Assembly (NCBI GenBank): GCA_021604805.1
Contig: BQJR01000002.1
Span: 332,665 to 396,664, forward strand
Length of the DNA stretch: 64,000 nucleotides
Reading direction: 5' to 3'
From: Planctomycetota bacterium
GTDB lineage: Bacteria > Planctomycetota > B15-G4
Part shown: piece after piece, positions 50,999 to 60,520 of the stretch
How positions within the stretch are numbered: position 1 is the first letter of the stretch
How the letters are laid out: the number at the start of each line of letters is the position of its first letter
Program-made: the position numbers and the translations under genes
Notes under the pieces: generated by a model
Told to the model about the DNA's origin: nothing
The model's database searches: none
Seen by the model: only the letters and a program-made list of their open reading frames with translations

Positions 50999-52614
50999 GG
51001 CGGGGTCTCCACGGAAAGACTGTGCACGAAGGAACCGGCGGCGAGCTGTGAGGTTGGTGACGCGCCGATGTCGGGCGTGGCGCTCGCGAGCTCGTCGCGG
51101 GCGTTGCCGGGCGGCTGCGCAAGCGCGGCACGGTCGGGTTCGAAAGCGCCCAGGAGGCGCGGGTAGCGTTGCAGCAGGTCTGCCCAGCGCGCGCTTTCGG
51201 CGTCGGCTGATGCAGCGATCTCGCCGCTGCGTGAACGTTCGCGCCAGACCTGCACGCTGCCGGCGTGGAAGGCGAGCAGCGCCCACCAGACGAGCAGCGC
51301 GCCCACGGCCACGCGCGAAGTACGCCCCGAGCGCAACGCGAACACGACCACAGCGAGCAACGCGGCGAGTCCGGCTGCGAGCGCGAACAGGTCCGCGCGC
51401 TCGACCTCGAGCACGACGCCGAACCAGAACGCTGCACTCACACCGAGCAGCGCAAAGAGCGCGAGTTGCGCCACGCCGAGGCTGATGCGCGCGCGGCGCA
51501 CGAAGCGCGCACTACGGCGCGCGGCAGCGAAACACGCGTCGGCAGTGAGCAGCGCCAGCGACGGGAAACACGGCAGCACATAGTGCGGACGCTTCTGCGG
51601 CAGCAGCACGAAGGCCGTCAACAGACTGATCACGACGATCGCGTGGAATCGCAGCGTGGCGTTCTGCTGCCAGAAGCGGCTGCGCCACGCGCGCACAACG
51701 ACCAGCGGCAACAACAGCGACACCGGCGCGGCGCCGCGCAGCAACGAGTCGATCGGCAAGTACCAAGCGCCGTAGTGCGTGGCGGAGTGCAACACGCTCT
51801 GCTGTTCGGTGACGACGCCGAGCGGCAACAACAACGCGCTCGTGAAGGTCGCGAACGCGCCCGGGGTCGTGAGCGACACGACCACGTGCCAGGAGACACC
51901 CAACAGCAGCGCCGTGACCACCGGGACCACGTGTCGTCGACGCAGCAACTGCGCGCCACGCCCGCGGCTGAGCAAGGACACGCCGATCGGCAAACCCACG
52001 ATGAGCAGCGCGCTGGTGGCTTTGGCGAGCAGCGCGGCGCCGAGCGCGAGCGCGAAGCACCAGCGCAGGCCCGCGCGCGCGTGGAACTCGCGCTCGGCGA
52101 ACAGGAACAGGCACAGGTTGGCGAGCAGGCAGAGCGTCATCTCGGCGGTGCCTTCGCGACCACGCGCGATCACCTCGACCATGCAAGTGAAGAGTGCGCC
52201 CGCGAGCAGCGCCTCGACCGCGCCGCGTCGTCGAGCCCAGAGCAGGGTCAACAGCAACACACCCAGCGCGGCGAGCGCGGACACGCTGCGCAAACCGAAG
52301 CGATCGACCTGTCCTCGCAGGGCACCCACGCTGGTGGCGAGCCAGTAGAACAGCGGCGGCTTGTTGAGCCACGCAGCGCCTTCGCGGCGCGGCACCAACC
52401 AATCGCCGCTGGCGTGCATGGCGCGCACGATGTCGTCGCAGCGTTGCTCGGCGCGCGAACCCACCGGCGCCGCGCCGAGTTGCGCCGTCAGCAGCAGCGC
52501 GAGACCGAGCGCCAGCAGCGCGGCGAACAACCAAGCGCGCACATGACCGACGCTGTCGTCGAGGTCCTTGTCCTCGGCGTCGTCTGCAGCGTCGGCGCGC
52601 ACGTCGTCAGCCAC
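50995..52614 (-). CDS. GT39/ArnT-like membrane glycosyltransferase
   Basis: The 539-residue polytopic protein has about ten to twelve hydrophobic segments. The PMT/ArnT-like first periplasmic loop is visible in RAEQRCDDIVRAM and AAWLNKPPLFYWLATS, and ARGREGTAEMTL and LPQKRPHYVLPCFPSLALL follow. Such enzymes transfer a sugar from a polyprenyl-phosphate donor to lipid A, protein or glycans on the outer face of the membrane. The acceptor is unknown here. The start is GTG 52614, overlapping the ICMT-like stop by 8 bases. It is cotranscribed with the GT2 and VTT genes, which would supply and recycle the donor lipid. Confidence 0.85.
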   Translation of the reverse strand: MADDVRADAADDAEDKDLDDSVGHVRAWLFAALLALGLALLLTAQLGAAPVGSRAEQRCDDIVRAMHASGDWLVPRREGAAWLNKPPLFYWLATSVGALRGQVDRFGLRSVSALAALGVLLLTLLWARRRGAVEALLAGALFTCMVEVIARGREGTAEMTLCLLANLCLFLFAEREFHARAGLRWCFALALGAALLAKATSALLIVGLPIGVSLLSRGRGAQLLRRRHVVPVVTALLLGVSWHVVVSLTTPGAFATFTSALLLPLGVVTEQQSVLHSATHYGAWYLPIDSLLRGAAPVSLLLPLVVVRAWRSRFWQQNATLRFHAIVVISLLTAFVLLPQKRPHYVLPCFPSLALLTADACFAAARRSARFVRRARISLGVAQLALFALLGVSAAFWFGVVLEVERADLFALAAGLAALLAVVVFALRSGRTSRVAVGALLVWWALLAFHAGSVQVWRERSRSGEIAASADAESARWADLLQRYPRLLGAFEPDRAALAQPPGNARDELASATPDIGASPTSQLAAGSFVHSLSVETPP

Positions 52615-53332
52615 CGAGCTGCGTGAACTGCCAGACCGCGAAGCCGAGCAACAAGGCCACGAAACCCAGTGCGCCGCGCTCGCGCACGAACACGCGTCGC
52701 CAGGGTTGCAGCGGCGCAGGCTGCGTAGGCTGCGGCGCGCGTCGACGCAAGCTCGGGACGATCGCGGGCACCGCCACCGAATAGGCCGGGTACTGATCGG
52801 GATACAGCGCGCTCAACGTGCGGATCTCGAAGCGCACCACGCCCGCGTACCACGCCAGGCTCAGCAGGCCGATCAACGCGCCGTACTCAGGGCGAGCGAG
52901 CGTCATGCACGCACCCGCCACACCGAAAGAGTTCGCGAGGTAGAGCGGGTTGCGGATGTAACGGTAAGGCCCGGTGGTCACGAGGTGACGACGCTTGCGC
53001 GCCTTGCGGCGGTGCACGCGCGCGGCGCCTCCGATGTGCCGCGCCGACCAGCAGCGCAATCCGATGAAGGCCAGCACGAGCAGGCCGCCCAGCGACACAC
53101 CGCGCGCGCTCGGCGCGCCCACGAAGACCGCACCGAGCACCGCCGCCGGATGAAACCAGCGCCGGTTGTCGAACCAGAAGGCTTCGGCCCAGGAGGCGGG
53201 CGACTCCGACTGCGCGGTGTTTGCGGCGCTCGCGACCTGAGCAGCGCTCGCGGCGGGCGCAGTGCGCGCGCCGTGCGCCGCGGACAGTTCGAGCGGCACA
53301 TCCTGGGCGACGTGTCGGCTACTGTGGAACAT
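52607..53332 (-). CDS. Isoprenylcysteine carboxyl methyltransferase-like membrane methyltransferase
   Basis: The 241-residue product has a low-complexity Ala/Ser-rich N-terminus to about residue 45 and then four to five hydrophobic segments. The ICMT/PEMT core TTGPYRYIRNPLYLAN spans about residues 119-134, followed by EIRTLSALYPDQYPAY. Relatives methylate prenyl-cysteines or phospholipids using SAM; bacterial members are mostly uncharacterised. ATG 53332 with GAGGGA 7 bases upstream is preferred over the ATG 30 bases before it. It is the first gene of the GT39/GT2/VTT operon, so it may act on a lipid or glycan intermediate. Confidence 0.82.
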   Translation of the reverse strand: MFHSSRHVAQDVPLELSAAHGARTAPAASAAQVASAANTAQSESPASWAEAFWFDNRRWFHPAAVLGAVFVGAPSARGVSLGGLLVLAFIGLRCWSARHIGGAARVHRRKARKRRHLVTTGPYRYIRNPLYLANSFGVAGACMTLARPEYGALIGLLSLAWYAGVVRFEIRTLSALYPDQYPAYSVAVPAIVPSLRRRAPQPTQPAPLQPWRRVFVRERGALGFVALLLGFAVWQFTQLGG

Positions 53333-53515
53333 GGCGAATCCCTCGGGAAAGGGACACACCATGAACAGCGATCACCCGCGCGGGGCGTGACAGTGAGATT
53401 GCGGATCTGTCATCTTCGCGCGCGTCAGACGACGGCCGCGCGCTGCATGAGCTCTGCGTGTCACGCAAAGCGCAACGCGAGTTCTACGGCGCGAACACCA
53501 GCCCGCGCGACACCC

Positions 53516-55297
53516 TCAGGGCACGCTGGCGCGCAACCCGTTGCTCGCCGCGAAGCCCAGCACGGCCGCTGCGTCGGTGACCCAGACCTGCACGTAGAGT
53601 TCGAAGCCCGCCGGTAGCGACGCCGGCCAGTGACTCGCCAGCGCAACCCCGCCGCCCACGTCGCTCGACAGGTTGAAGAAGATCTTGTCGGGTGTAGGCA
53701 CCAGCACGCCGCCCTTGAGCGGTGCGGCGAGCAAGTTCAAGCCGAGCACGATCGCCAGCGGGCTGCTCGGTCGCGCGTTACTGAGCGAGATCGAGAAGGG
53801 CGCGCCGGGACACAGCGCGCCGCTGCCGACGAGCGCGGGGTCGCCCGAGAAGCCGGCGAGCGCGTTGCCGAGGTCTGTCCAGGCGGCGCTGAGCGAGGGC
53901 GGACCCAGCGTGCCGTCGCAGTTCACGTTCTGCGCGTAGATGTCGCCCGCGTCGGCGCGCGTGTCGTTCCACGAGAGGATCGACTGACCGTGCGCGCTGC
54001 TGGCCGCCGCCAAGCGCGACTTGCCCGACGCGGTCGTGGCCACACTGAAGGGCCCGACGGTCGTCTGCCCATCCGCAAACACGCGCACGCCGTGCACGCG
54101 ATCGTTGCCGAAGGCCTGCTGCTCGATCCAGAAGGTCATGCTCGTGTCGGCGCTCGTGAGCGTGCGCACGTTGCCGACCTGCGTGGCGCTCACCGGCACG
54201 AGCTCCACGCCCGCGTCGCCCCACAGACGGTTGCCCGCGCTGTCGAACTTCTGCGTGAACACGCCCGTCTGCGCCTGGTTCGCGCTCAACTCAACCCAAC
54301 TCACAATGGTGTTGCCGCTGAGCGCGTCGATGGCGGCGTGCGGGCTCACGCGGATGCGCGCGGCGTTCGTGGAGACGGCCACGCCGTTGTGCGCGAAGAG
54401 CTCGGCGCCGGTGCGATCGATGCGCTGCACGTAGCATTGCAGCGCGAGCGAACCGGTGTCGTACCAGCTGAACACCGCGCCGCCGCTGCCGTCGGGGACG
54501 AAGCTCGGGAAGTTGCCGAACTGCAGGCTGCCGCTGTCGAAGACGTCCACGTGGTTGGCGCCCCAGAGCGCGGCGCCGGCGGCGTCGAACTTCTGCGTGC
54601 GGAGTTGACGCGGCGAACCGAAGCCGCCGGTCTGGTGCACGAAGGAGAGGATCACGTCATTGCCGGCTGCGTGCAGATCGGCGACGGCGTAGCTGCCGAC
54701 CGCTGGCGTGAGCACGACGTCGGGCACCCACTGCTTCACGCCCTGCGCGTCGAGCTTCTGCAGGCGCACGCTCGAGTTCTGGATCCAAGCGACGACGGCG
54801 CCGCCGTCGCTCGTGCCCGCGATCTTGGGCGCGGCCACGAAGTCACTCGTGTCGGCGAGCGTGATGCTGCCGCCGCCCATCTGGCCGAGCGTGCCGTCGG
54901 GGTGAACCGCCTCGGCGACCACCGTGGCGCCGTTGAGTGGACTGTCGGCGCGGTAGGCGAGCAACGCGTTGCCGTTGGCCGAGATGCCGAGGCCGTAGTC
55001 CTGCGTGGAGCTGAAGCTGCGGTCCTCGACCAGCACGCCGTTGTGCGCGAAGACCTCGTTGCCGTCGGCGTCCACGCGCTGCAAGCGCACGTCGAAGCCG
55101 GTGCCGATGCCGTCGAACCAACTCAGGTACATGCCGCCATCGGCCGTGGGTTGCAGCTTCGACTGGGTCTGGTCGCTGGCGCCGTCGGCGAGCGCGGAGT
55201 TGGTGGCGGGGTCGCTGCCCCACTGCGCATGGGAGAGCGGAGCGAGCGCGAGCACGCCGAGCAGGATTACGAAGCAACGAAGGATGGACGGGCGCAT
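53516..55297 (-). CDS. Exported beta-propeller-like repeat protein with C-terminal module
   Basis: The 593-residue product has a signal sequence (VILLGVLALAPLSHAQ). About eight 50-60-residue repeats follow, each with a GGxxxxW strand and an LQKLDAQGVKQW-like strand (TQKFDSAGNRLWGDAG, VQRIDRTGAELFAHNG, LRTQKFDAAGAALWG). This plan is common in bacterial secreted beta-propellers. The last 120 residues (NALAGFSGDP ... ASNGLRASVP) are the same C-terminal module as in the proteins at 7237 and 31251, although the repeats differ. A CGGAG lies 7 bases before the ATG at 55297. It is probably on the cell surface; the ligand is unknown. Confidence 0.85.
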   Translation of the reverse strand: MRPSILRCFVILLGVLALAPLSHAQWGSDPATNSALADGASDQTQSKLQPTADGGMYLSWFDGIGTGFDVRLQRVDADGNEVFAHNGVLVEDRSFSSTQDYGLGISANGNALLAYRADSPLNGATVVAEAVHPDGTLGQMGGGSITLADTSDFVAAPKIAGTSDGGAVVAWIQNSSVRLQKLDAQGVKQWVPDVVLTPAVGSYAVADLHAAGNDVILSFVHQTGGFGSPRQLRTQKFDAAGAALWGANHVDVFDSGSLQFGNFPSFVPDGSGGAVFSWYDTGSLALQCYVQRIDRTGAELFAHNGVAVSTNAARIRVSPHAAIDALSGNTIVSWVELSANQAQTGVFTQKFDSAGNRLWGDAGVELVPVSATQVGNVRTLTSADTSMTFWIEQQAFGNDRVHGVRVFADGQTTVGPFSVATTASGKSRLAAASSAHGQSILSWNDTRADAGDIYAQNVNCDGTLGPPSLSAAWTDLGNALAGFSGDPALVGSGALCPGAPFSISLSNARPSSPLAIVLGLNLLAAPLKGGVLVPTPDKIFFNLSSDVGGGVALASHWPASLPAGFELYVQVWVTDAAAVLGFAASNGLRASVP

Positions 55298-55446
55298 GGC
55301 GACTCCGAGCAAGAGCGAGTCTGCGACCGTACCGCGCTCTGCCGGGACCACAAGAGGGTGAGCTGCCTAGCCTGCTCCGGTAGCCGGGGAGGCGTCCGAA
55401 TCCCGAGCGCGCGCTGCTGCTTCGCGGTGCGTGCGCGCGAAGCCGC

Positions 55447-56349
55447 CTACTCCGGCAAGCGGAAGCGGTGCGCGCGCGCGAGCATGCGCACCATCTCGGC
55501 GTCGAAGTGGCGCTTGCGCACGAAGGTGCGCAGGTAATCGATGAAGTCGAGCGGCAGGATCAGGCCGTACCACACGAGCCACAGGCCGCGCAGGCTCAGG
55601 CCGCCGAGCCACGAGAGGCTCACCGGCCCCACGCTCCACTCGATGATCGAGAACACGAGCAGCAGCGCGAGACCGACGTCGAAGTTGGTGAGCAGCGCGC
55701 GCAGCGTGCTCAGGTTCGCGCGCAACTTGAAGACCTCGCGGTCGGCGCCCGGCGCCACGGACTGCGCCACCTCGTTGGCTTCTTCGCGCGCGGCGCGCTC
55801 GACGGCTTCGTCGGCATAGTCACGCCAAGGGCGCTTGCCACTCGCGCCACGCCCGAGCACCGCGCCGCTGAACACCAAGCTCGGCACGGCCATGAACAGC
55901 TTGAGCCACAGCGTGGACAGCCCGGCCGAGAGTGCGGCGAAGAGCCAGATCACTTGACCGTCGAGCCGCCACAGCGAGACGCCCACGCCGAGGTAAGCGC
56001 TGGGCTTCACGATGAAGTGGAAGATGTACTCGTAGTAACCCCAGCGCGCGTGCTCGATCTTGCGGTAGCGCGCGACTTCACCGTCGACGCAATCGAGGAT
56101 GTAGTAGAGCACCAACGAGGCCGCACCGAGCACGGCCGCGAGCGGGCCGAAGGGTTGCAGCGCGGCGCCGATCACGCCCGTGACGAGCATGCCCACGGTG
56201 GCGATGTTCGGGCTCCAGCCGCAATCGATGAGCAGCTTGGTGATGGGCAGGCTGGCCTTGTCGCCGAAGAGCAGGCCGGCCACGTCATTGCCGTAGGCCA
56301 CGGGCCGTTGGCACACCTGTCGCAGCTCGTCGAAGCTCACACCCATCAT
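55447..56349 (-). CDS. CDP-alcohol phosphatidyltransferase family protein, variant active site
   Basis: The 300-residue membrane protein has the CDP-OH core DCVDGEVARYRKIEHARWGY. Counting from the second Asp, the first four consensus positions (D-x2-D-G-x2-A-R) are kept. The later Gly is Trp, the third Asp is Glu and the fourth Asp (the usual catalytic base) is His (YYEYIFH). Six hydrophobic segments are visible. A charged insert (about residues 165-215) with KRPWRDYADEAVERAAREE interrupts the membrane core. A TAGGAT box lies 25 bases upstream. The family normally makes phospholipids from CDP-diacylglycerol; the altered residues leave the reaction open. Confidence 0.83.
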   Translation of the reverse strand: MMGVSFDELRQVCQRPVAYGNDVAGLLFGDKASLPITKLLIDCGWSPNIATVGMLVTGVIGAALQPFGPLAAVLGAASLVLYYILDCVDGEVARYRKIEHARWGYYEYIFHFIVKPSAYLGVGVSLWRLDGQVIWLFAALSAGLSTLWLKLFMAVPSLVFSGAVLGRGASGKRPWRDYADEAVERAAREEANEVAQSVAPGADREVFKLRANLSTLRALLTNFDVGLALLLVFSIIEWSVGPVSLSWLGGLSLRGLWLVWYGLILPLDFIDYLRTFVRKRHFDAEMVRMLARAHRFRLPE

Positions 56350-56374
56350 CGATTCCTGTTTCCCGTTGCGCCAA

Positions 56375-56380
56375 ATCCTA
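56375..56380 (-). promoter_or_regulatory. Candidate -10 box TAGGAT for the CDP-alcohol transferase
   Basis: TAGGAT on the minus strand lies 25 bases before the ATG at 56349, with AGGA closer to the start as a possible ribosome binding site. Confidence 0.4.
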
Positions 56381-56475
56381 ACGGATCGACCACAGAGCCG
56401 AAGCTCTCGCTTCCTCCCTCGGCAATCGGGCGGCCCGCGGTGTAGGCCGAGTGTTCGGCGGCCGAGCGGCGCGAC

Positions 56476-57708
56476 TCAGGCGAAGACCCAGTCGGTCTCG
56501 AACACCGTCGGCGAGAAACGCAGCTCGCGACCGCCCTCGCGCAGCTTGAGGCAGCGCTTGAGCACCAGGTCGAAGAGCAGCGGGTTGGCCTCGAACACTT
56601 GGTTGCAGAGCCGGCGCTCGCGGGCGTCGAGGTAGCCCTTGTACTGCAGCTGCCAGGTGCTCACGAGCGGATCCACGGCCGGCAGCGGGTAGTCGCTACC
56701 GTTCAACAATCGATGGTGCAGATGACGCGCGCGCAGCAACTCGGCCAAGGCCGTGCCCGAGCGGTTCACCTGCGTGACGGCCGAGAGCCCACCGAAGAGC
56801 TGCCCTTCCCACTGCGGCTCGTTCATCAGCCGTAGGAAGAGCTTGCTCGCGCGACGGTGTTTGCGCGGTTCGAGCGCCTCGTCGAGATCGGGGTGCGTGC
56901 CGAGCCCGGCGCAGTGCGCCACGATCACGCGCACGCCGGCCTCCAGCGGACGTCGCAGGCGCAACGGGTTGCCGAATTCCTGGGCGTCGGCGGACACGGC
57001 GGCTTCGGAACCGGCATGCGTGAGCAGCGGCGTGCGCAGCCGCGCGAGCGCGTCGTAGAAGGGATCGCAGAGCGGACTGGCGGGATCGATGCGCATCGCC
57101 GCGGGCAACCACTTCACGAGCCGCGCGCCGCGAGCCACCGCCGCTTCGAGGCGCTGCACGGCGTCGAGTCGATACGGGTGGATCGACACGCCCGCTTCGA
57201 GTTCAGGGTGCGACGCGCACACGCTCAACACGTACTCGTCGGGAGTGTGGTACGGGCCCAACACGTGTTGCACTTCGCCCTGCTCGTCGACCACGTGATC
57301 GAAGGCGAGCAACACGAGGCGCCCGGCAGGATTCCCGAGACGGTGCAGCGCGAGCAGCCGCTGCAGGTACTGTTCGTCGCGGTGCGGCGCGTTCAGGTCC
57401 ACGCCCGCAACGGCCAGGAACGAGTCGAAGCGCGCGCGCTCGAGCACGTGCAAGTGGCTCAGGCTGCGATGACTCACGGTGCAACCCGTGGCGTCGTCGC
57501 CGAGGCCGAACAGGTGCGTGTGGATGTCCCAGATGCGCGAGCGGTCGATGCCTTCGAGCAGGCGCTCCACGAACTCGGCGGTCTCGGCGTCGAGCTCCCG
57601 CGGTGGCGGACGGCGCAGCATGCTCGGCAAGGCCGCGCGCGCGCCCACCACTCCCAAGGCGGAGAGCCCTGCGAAGGTGAGCAAGCGGCGGCGCGTGACG
57701 AAACCCAA
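56476..57708 (-). CDS. Tat-exported amidohydrolase-family protein
   Basis: The 410-residue product begins with a twin-arginine-like signal (TRRRLLTFAGLSALGVVGA), so it is probably exported folded. The hydrolase core shows IWDIHTHLFGLG with the metal-binding HxH, HAGSEAAVS, VIVAHCAGLGTHPDLDEAL and the late NGSDYPLP, matching the TIM-barrel amidohydrolase (metal-dependent hydrolase 2-type) order. The substrate is unknown. The start is TTG 57708, 11 bases after the proS stop and without a Shine-Dalgarno, so the true start may differ. It follows proS on the same strand. Confidence 0.75.
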   Translation of the reverse strand: MGFVTRRRLLTFAGLSALGVVGARAALPSMLRRPPPRELDAETAEFVERLLEGIDRSRIWDIHTHLFGLGDDATGCTVSHRSLSHLHVLERARFDSFLAVAGVDLNAPHRDEQYLQRLLALHRLGNPAGRLVLLAFDHVVDEQGEVQHVLGPYHTPDEYVLSVCASHPELEAGVSIHPYRLDAVQRLEAAVARGARLVKWLPAAMRIDPASPLCDPFYDALARLRTPLLTHAGSEAAVSADAQEFGNPLRLRRPLEAGVRVIVAHCAGLGTHPDLDEALEPRKHRRASKLFLRLMNEPQWEGQLFGGLSAVTQVNRSGTALAELLRARHLHHRLLNGSDYPLPAVDPLVSTWQLQYKGYLDARERRLCNQVFEANPLLFDLVLKRCLKLREGGRELRFSPTVFETDWVFA

Positions 57709-57719
57709 GGGCGTGTCGC

Positions 57720-59261
57720 TCAGTAGGCTTGCGCGAAGAGCACTTCGGTTTCGGACGGCTCACCCGACACCACGCAGGTGCCGCCGCCGCCCGACTGTTC
57801 GAGCGGGATGCAGCGCACGGTGGCCTTGGTGTCGTTCTTCACCTGTTCTTCGCGCTCGGCGCTCTGGTTGAAGTACGCGCGCACGAAGCCGCCTTGCTCG
57901 GCGAGGATCGTCTTGAGCTCGTCGTAGCTGCTGGCCGTGTGCGTGTTCTCGTCGCGGAAGACCTTGGCGCGCTCGAACATCTCGGCTTGCACGCCGTCGA
58001 GCAAGCCGGTGAGCCACTCGTGCGAGAGCGTGTCGGCGTCGATGAATTCCTTGCTGCGGTCGAGACGCTTCTTGAGCACCAGCGCGCCCTTCTCCACGTC
58101 GCGCGGGCCGACTTCCATGCGGAAGGGCACGCCGCGTTGCTCCCAGTGGTACTGCTTGTCGCCGGGACGCGCGTCGCGCCAATCCACCACGATGCGCTGG
58201 TGCGTGTGCTTGTCGAAGAACACCTGTTGCAGGTCGTTGCTGCCGAGACGGTTCTTGCTCGCGTCGACTTCGGCTTGGCCGACGAGACGCACCAAGAGCG
58301 TTTCGATGTAGGCCGCGACCTGCGCGCGATCGTCGGGCTTCTTCCAGATCGGAACGATCGCCGCGACCACGGGCGCGACGCGCGGCGGCAGCACGAGGCC
58401 TTCGTCGTCGGAGTGCGCCATGATGAGCGCGCCGAGAATGCGTGTGGACATGCCCCAACTCGTGGTGTGCACCAAGTGCTGCTTCTGGTCGCGACCGAGG
58501 AAGTCGATGTCGAAGGCCTTGGCGAAGTTCTGACCGAGGTTGTGGCTCGTGCCGCACTGCAGCGCCTTGCCGTCTTGCATCAGGCCTTCGATCGTGTAGG
58601 TCGCGTTGGCGCCGGGGAACTTCTCGGTCTCCGACTTGAGGCCCTTGACCACCGGCAGCGCGAGCGCGTCCTCCACGAAGTCGGAGTAGACGTCGAGCAT
58701 GCGCAGCGTTTCCTCCTGCGCTTCCTCGGCGGTCTCGTGCGCGGTATGCCCCTCTTGCCAGAGGAACTCGGCGGTGCGCAGGAAGAGTCGCGTGCGCATC
58801 TCCCAGCGCATGACATTCGCCCACTGGTTGATCAGCACGGGCAGGTCGCGGTAGCTCTGGATCCACTGCGAGTACATGTGACCGATCATGGTCTCGCTGG
58901 TGGGTCGCACGATGAGCGGCTCTTCGAGCTTGCCGCCGGGGCGCAGACCCTTGCCGCTGGGATCCTTCTCCAGCTTGCTGTGCGTGACGATCGCGCACTC
59001 CATCGCGAAGCCTTCCACGTGCTCGGCTTCCTTCGTGAGGAAGCTCTGCGGGATGAGCAGCGGGAAGTACGCGTTGACGTGCCCGGTTTCCTTGAAGCGG
59101 TTGTCGAGGTCGGCCTGGATCGCCTCCCACACGGCAAAACCTTCCGGACGGATCACCATGCAGCCGCGCACCGGACTGTGCTCGGCGAGTTCAGCAGCCT
59201 TGATGACGTCGAGGTACCACTGCGCGTAGTCGTCAGCGCGGGGCGTGATGTTGCGTGCCAT
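57720..59261 (-). CDS. proS: Prolyl-tRNA synthetase (archaeal/eukaryal type)
   Basis: The 513-residue class II synthetase lacks the large editing insertion of the long bacterial form. Motifs include GCMVIRPEGFAVWEAIQ, VRPTSETMIGHMYSQW (motif 2 region), FLRTAEFLWQEGHTAHET and HTTSWGMSTRILGALIMAH. The C-terminus ends in LFAQAY, as in the archaeal-type enzyme. It charges tRNA-Pro with proline. Such short ProRS occur in several bacterial phyla. The start is ATG 59261 with GGAAG upstream. The amidohydrolase gene follows after 11 bases, so they may be cotranscribed. Confidence 0.94.
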   Translation of the reverse strand: MARNITPRADDYAQWYLDVIKAAELAEHSPVRGCMVIRPEGFAVWEAIQADLDNRFKETGHVNAYFPLLIPQSFLTKEAEHVEGFAMECAIVTHSKLEKDPSGKGLRPGGKLEEPLIVRPTSETMIGHMYSQWIQSYRDLPVLINQWANVMRWEMRTRLFLRTAEFLWQEGHTAHETAEEAQEETLRMLDVYSDFVEDALALPVVKGLKSETEKFPGANATYTIEGLMQDGKALQCGTSHNLGQNFAKAFDIDFLGRDQKQHLVHTTSWGMSTRILGALIMAHSDDEGLVLPPRVAPVVAAIVPIWKKPDDRAQVAAYIETLLVRLVGQAEVDASKNRLGSNDLQQVFFDKHTHQRIVVDWRDARPGDKQYHWEQRGVPFRMEVGPRDVEKGALVLKKRLDRSKEFIDADTLSHEWLTGLLDGVQAEMFERAKVFRDENTHTASSYDELKTILAEQGGFVRAYFNQSAEREEQVKNDTKATVRCIPLEQSGGGGTCVVSGEPSETEVLFAQAY

Positions 59262-59469
59262 GAGGACTTCCGGGGGACTGAGTTCCGCGCGCGCCGGCGA
59301 GCAGCCAGCGGGCGAAACGAAGGGTCAGGCGAAGCGCCCCATTCTCGGGGCGCGCGGGCTCAGCGCAAGGGCGGGGCCAGCGGAGCGCGCGGTCGTGCCG
59401 CGAGAGCGAGGCCCACCGAGCGCGTGGGCTCAGCGCGGAGCGTGGCGCGGCTCTGGCGACCAGCTCGCG

Positions 59470-60423
59470 TCAGTCCTCGTCGCTCTCGGACTCGGGCTGC
59501 GGTGCGGGTCGCGGCCAGACGTAGCCGGCCTCGGACAGCTCGGCGCCGCGCGCAAGCACGTCGGGGAGGCCCTTGGCGATGGCGGTCTTGGCGTCGTCGG
59601 ACACGGGATCCTTGCCGAGGTAGACGTCGATCAGCGCGGCGCAGAGCAGCGGCGACTCGATGGTTTCGTTCAGCGTGACGCTCGTCGTGGTCGAGGCCGA
59701 CCGCTTGCTCGTGGAGCTGATCGCCACGTGGAGCGTGCCGCCCGGCCGCATGTCGAAGATGAGCACCGTGTTCTCTTTGAGTTCTTCGAAGTTGAGCGTG
59801 CTGGTGACGGCGCCGGTCTTGGTCGTGCGGCTCGTGAAGATCTCTTGGAACTTGGCGAGGCCTTGCAGCCCGCGCGTGCGTTCGGCGTCGGTGCGCGCGG
59901 CCTTCTTGATGCGCGGACTGAGCGAGTCTTCGAAGGCCTCGCGCATGTCCTCGGTGTCGACGTCGCGATTCATCACCAGGCGCAACAACTTCGGCACGCG
60001 GTCGGCGGCGAGGTCGGTGAAGAGTTGCTTGTTCTTGCTGAGCGACTTGCCGTCGCTGCCGCGGTACTTGGCGAGTTGGTGGTGCGCCATCAGCGGGTCG
60101 AGGTAGAGGCCCACCGTGTACACGTTGATCCAGAACTTCTCGCGCACGCCGGTGCCGGTGAGCATCAGGTAGCGGTCGGACGGGCGCAGGTCGGCGGCGT
60201 CGAGCTCCAGCGCGGGGTCTTCGAGGAACACGTCGTACACGCTGTCGCTCTCGCCATCGGTGCGCGTGCGCGCGGTGTTCGGCGCGAGGCGCAAGGCGTC
60301 GGCGTCCGAAACCGGGGTGACGATGATCGGCGGCGAGCCAGCGGGCTCGGCGGCTTGCGCGGCGAGCGGCGCGGTGAACGAGGTCAGGGTCAGCGAAGCC
60401 ACGATCAAGGTCAGCGCGCGCAT
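59470..60423 (-). CDS. Exported chalcone isomerase-like protein
   Basis: The 317-residue product has a signal sequence (ALTLIVASLTLTSFTAPLAAQ). After a Thr/Asp-rich stretch comes a chalcone-isomerase-like domain (about residues 80-290), with LTGTGVREKFWINVYTVGLY and the helical KLLRLVMNRDVDTEDMREAF region. Bacterial CHI-like proteins of this kind are often periplasmic and lack flavonoid chemistry; some bind fatty acids. The C-terminus is acidic and disordered (PAPQPESESDED). A GGGAGGA lies 7 bases before the ATG. It is separated from bioD by a 128-base gap and is an independent unit; the ligand is unknown. Confidence 0.78.
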   Translation of the reverse strand: MRALTLIVASLTLTSFTAPLAAQAAEPAGSPPIIVTPVSDADALRLAPNTARTRTDGESDSVYDVFLEDPALELDAADLRPSDRYLMLTGTGVREKFWINVYTVGLYLDPLMAHHQLAKYRGSDGKSLSKNKQLFTDLAADRVPKLLRLVMNRDVDTEDMREAFEDSLSPRIKKAARTDAERTRGLQGLAKFQEIFTSRTTKTGAVTSTLNFEELKENTVLIFDMRPGGTLHVAISSTSKRSASTTTSVTLNETIESPLLCAALIDVYLGKDPVSDDAKTAIAKGLPDVLARGAELSEAGYVWPRPAPQPESESDED

Positions 60424-60520
60424 CAGCGATCCTCCCGAGGAGCGCTCAGCGTAGCGCGCGACCTTGCGTGAGCGGCGCCTCCTTTGGGAGTGCTCTGTCA
60501 CGGACGCGTGCGCGCTGTCA

